Source of the DNA: an uncultured Pseudomonadota bacterium | Lineage (GTDB): Bacteria; Pseudomonadota; Gammaproteobacteria; Methylococcales; Methylomonadaceae | NCBI GenBank assembly: GCA_903870545.1 | Contig: CAIQDI010000018.1 | Coordinates: 1-64,000 of the forward strand | Direction of reading: 5' to 3' | DNA length: 64,000 nucleotides | In this document: piece by piece, positions 61,104 through 64,000 of the stretch | Numbering within the stretch: position 1 is the stretch's first letter | How the letters are laid out: each line of letters begins with the position of its first letter | Position numbers and translations under genes: made by a program | Notes under the pieces: model-generated | What the model saw: only the letters and a program-made list of their open reading frames with translations | The model's database searches: none | Told to the model about the DNA's origin: nothing

Positions 61104-63500
61104 CTACACCGCCTCACTTTCATTTTCTTTGTCATCATCACTCAATTCAGAAATTTCTTTCAAGCGACAAATCGCTTTGAAGTTCAAACTATTTTCTAAA
61201 TAATTACCTTCCGCGTCCATCATGCCCACGACTTCGCCCGTCAATAATTCCAATGCGTCATCCACGGTATTCACGCCATAAATCGTAAATAATCCCGCTT
61301 CCACCGCATCCAACACGTTTTGTTTTAGCATCAAATTACGTTTGTTTGCCGCTGGAATAATCACCGCGTGCGAACCGTTCAAACCGCGAGCTTGGCAAAG
61401 TCTAAAAAAGCCCTCGATTTTTTCATTCGCGCCGCCAATGGCTTGCACTTCACCGTATTGGTTAATCGAACCGGTGACGGCAAAACTTTGTTTAATCGGC
61501 ACGCGCGTCAACGCTGAAATCAAACTACACAATTCCGCCAACGACGCGCTGTCGCCATCGATATGACCGTAAGATTGTTCAATCGCAATGCTCGCCGAAA
61601 TCGCCAACGGAAATTGTTGCGCGTAACAATGTCCCAAATAACCCGTCAAAATCATTACGCCTTTGGAATGCAACGATTGCCCCAATTCGGCTTCGCGTTC
61701 CACATCGACAATGCCGCGCGAACCCGGATAAACGGTGGTGGTAATGCGTGCCGGCGAACCAAAACTGCTGCCGCCCATATCCATCACGGTCAACCCGTTA
61801 ATTTTGCCAATCGCGCCGCCGTCGGTATCAATCAAAATAGTGCCGTCGAGCATTTCTTCCAAAATGGTTTGCGATACGCGACCGTTACGATATTCACGCG
61901 CCGCCAACGCTTGCTCAATTTGAACGCGGTCAATATGTTCACTTTTCGTTTTGGTCGAAAATAATTGCGCTTCACCAATAATTTCCAGCGCATCGTTAAT
62001 GCACGCCGAAAAATATTGCTGACTTTCCGCCAATCGACAACTGTGTTCGATTAAACTTTCAATTGCCGCTTGCGTTAACGGCGATGTTTTCGCGTCCGTC
62101 GCTTGTTTAATCATCAATTGCGCGAAATGTTGCATCGTTGCTGGCGTGCGTAAAATACGATAATCAAAATCCGCCAACACCCGAAACGACTCGTTAAATT
62201 CATCGTCCATCGCTTCCAACAAATAGAAAATATCGCTATTTCCCACCAAAATCATTTTGACATTTAACGGAATAACTTCGGGTTTAAGCGTAATCGTATT
62301 AGCACTTTGTTCGGTGTACGGCGATTCGATTTCGATATAACCCGATTTCAACGCCCGTTTCAGCCCTTCCCAAACGAACGGATAATGCAGCACTTTTTCA
62401 GCGTCTAAAATCAAATAACCGCCATTCGCTTTGTGCAACGCCCCCGCACAAATTCGCCGATAATGCGGCACGAGCGTTCCTTGGTCGTTGGTATATTCAA
62501 CTCGTCCAAACAAATTTTGATAAGTCGGATGCGTTTCATAAATCACTGGCGCACCGCTATCTTGCTTGTAATCAATCAAAATGTTGGGCGCGTATTGTTC
62601 TAAAATCAATTTTTTTAACGTGTAATCGCGTTCAATCGGTTCATTCGTGGAAACCGGCATTAAGAAATCGTTAATCGTCAAACGCAGATTTTTTTTCACT
62701 TCAGCTAAATACGTCACCACGTCGTCAATTTCGGAATATCGCGCATTTAATTCTTCAAATAACGGCTCAATCGCGGCATCAATCGTTTCATTGTTGAGTT
62801 GCGTCATCGAGGCAGCCAATTCTCTGCGCCATTGCGGCAATTCCAATAACACGTCGCTTAAACAATCTTCCAATTCCTCAATCTGTTTTTTAAACATTTC
62901 GCGATCTTCGGTCGATAACGCCGCCAATTCCTCGTCGCGAATCGGTTTGTTATCGCACAACGGTAAAAAATTAAACGTGTCATTTTCAGAAAATAAACCA
63001 ATGTTAATTTCACGCGCTTGAGCATCAACGTATTCGGTCGCGTCGCGATAAGTGTGAACAAATTGGCGTTCGACAGCGGTTTTTTTCTGTTGATAACTGG
63101 GATTTTCAAACGCAGCAGGAAATGTCGCGAGAACATTGGTGATTAAATTTTCAATCGCTTTGCAAAAATCTTGTCCGTGTTCAGCGGGTAATTGAACGGC
63201 AATCGGTTCGCGCGAATTGTCGAAATTATCTACATAAGCATAAGACGACGGCGCAGTATGATTGGGCGCGAGGGCGTTTAAATACTGCATAATCATCGAC
63301 AACCGTCCCGAACCGGTTTCGCCCATGACAAAAATGTTGTAGCCAGAATTGGTCATCGAAATGCCGAATTCGAGCGCAGATTGAGCGCGTTCCTGCCCCA
63401 AAATGCTGGTGTGGGAATTCAACGGCGCGGTGAAATCGATGCCGCTCAAATCGATGCGGGCTTTTAAAGTTTCGCTGGTAAGTTTTAGAGAATCGGTCAT
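61104..63500 (-). CDS. Lon-related AAA+ protease (LonB/YcbZ-type)
   Basis: ILGQERAQSALEFGISMTNSGYNIFVMGETGSGR; C-terminal Lon protease domain GDSASLAELCSLISALTRVPIKQSFAVTGSINQYGEVQAIGGANEKIEGFF. Confidence 0.9.
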   Translation of the reverse strand: MTDSLKLTSETLKARIDLSGIDFTAPLNSHTSILGQERAQSALEFGISMTNSGYNIFVMGETGSGRLSMIMQYLNALAPNHTAPSSYAYVDNFDNSREPIAVQLPAEHGQDFCKAIENLITNVLATFPAAFENPSYQQKKTAVERQFVHTYRDATEYVDAQAREINIGLFSENDTFNFLPLCDNKPIRDEELAALSTEDREMFKKQIEELEDCLSDVLLELPQWRRELAASMTQLNNETIDAAIEPLFEELNARYSEIDDVVTYLAEVKKNLRLTINDFLMPVSTNEPIERDYTLKKLILEQYAPNILIDYKQDSGAPVIYETHPTYQNLFGRVEYTNDQGTLVPHYRRICAGALHKANGGYLILDAEKVLHYPFVWEGLKRALKSGYIEIESPYTEQSANTITLKPEVIPLNVKMILVGNSDIFYLLEAMDDEFNESFRVLADFDYRILRTPATMQHFAQLMIKQATDAKTSPLTQAAIESLIEHSCRLAESQQYFSACINDALEIIGEAQLFSTKTKSEHIDRVQIEQALAAREYRNGRVSQTILEEMLDGTILIDTDGGAIGKINGLTVMDMGGSSFGSPARITTTVYPGSRGIVDVEREAELGQSLHSKGVMILTGYLGHCYAQQFPLAISASIAIEQSYGHIDGDSASLAELCSLISALTRVPIKQSFAVTGSINQYGEVQAIGGANEKIEGFFRLCQARGLNGSHAVIIPAANKRNLMLKQNVLDAVEAGLFTIYGVNTVDDALELLTGEVVGMMDAEGNYLENSLNFKAICRLKEISELSDDDKENESEAV

Positions 63501-63504
63501 ATTT

Positions 63505-63819
63505 TTATTTGATGATTAAACTGTTATTGACGGCTTTGACACCTTTGACGGTGCGAGCGAGTTGGACGGCGCGATCGGCTTCTTTTTGTGTATCGATAAA
63601 GCCGCTGAGTTGCACCGTGCCTTTATAACTTTTGACGTTAATATCCAGCATTTTCAAGCGCGAATCGCCTAAAAATGTCGATTTTATTTTGGTCGTGAGA
63701 ACGGTATCGTCGAAATATTCGCCGGTGCTTTCGTGCTTGGTATTTTCCGTGCAGCCACTGATTACGCTGAGTAAAAATAGACTGAGCAACAAACGAGTGA
63801 GAAACTTTAATATGTTCAT
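63505..63819 (-). CDS. BON-domain lipoprotein
   Basis: LSVISGCTE lipobox; DDTVLTTKIKSTFLGDSRLKMLDINVKSYKGTVQLSGFIDTQKEADRAVQLARTVKGVKAVNNSL. Confidence 0.88.
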   Translation of the reverse strand: MNILKFLTRLLLSLFLLSVISGCTENTKHESTGEYFDDTVLTTKIKSTFLGDSRLKMLDINVKSYKGTVQLSGFIDTQKEADRAVQLARTVKGVKAVNNSLIIK

Positions 63820-64000
63820 TTTTGATGACAGGTTCGAGATAAAAGTAGCGCATATCATAACGGTTTCAACGCATACAGGCTATAAACGCGGGACAGTCGA
63901 AAATAATAGGATTTCACGAAGCGTCCAAAGTTTGTCGCTTTAATCCTTTACACCTTTAGCAATACATTTTGCTTAATGCTTTGACTTCCAACGCAAAGGC

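Noticed and set aside
1-64000. Search for transposases, integrases, prophage, toxin-antitoxin, restriction-modification or cas genes
   Set aside because: No ORF in the provided track showed recognisable signatures of these systems.

Overview
A 64 kb chromosomal window from what looks like an AT-leaning gammaproteobacterium (inferred from tig-clpP-clpX-lon-hupB-tRNA-ppiD synteny and gene content; I cannot name the species). Most of it is housekeeping: queG/ampD/ubiA, the protein quality-control cluster, coaX/birA, ispF/metA/glnE, a sulfite/nitrite reductase, nhaD, dctA, maeB and gltA. Accessory regions: (i) two tandem giant cadherin/FG-GAP/RTX-like surface proteins (1-8.3 kb) separated by a short queG-derived scar; (ii) a cas-less two-repeat CRISPR array with type I-F (Csy4-type) repeats at 32634-32719, wedged between an inositol-monophosphatase-family gene and a response regulator; (iii) a DUF1566 surface-protein gene bracketed by short direct repeats, with a (CTGA)12 tract and a terminator-like hairpin in its leader; (iv) a pgaC-pgaD-J-domain operon lacking pgaA/pgaB; (v) an Anbu proteasome / ATP-grasp / alpha-E / transglutaminase cluster next to an HPPD-like VOC protein; (vi) a triosephosphate isomerase homologue with a large insertion; (vii) a ppiD gene broken by a -1 frameshift at an A5 run. 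I consider the mini I-F array, the queG scar and the Anbu neighbourhood the most worthwhile to follow up. All calls come from reading the sequence and ORF track by eye; no searches were run.
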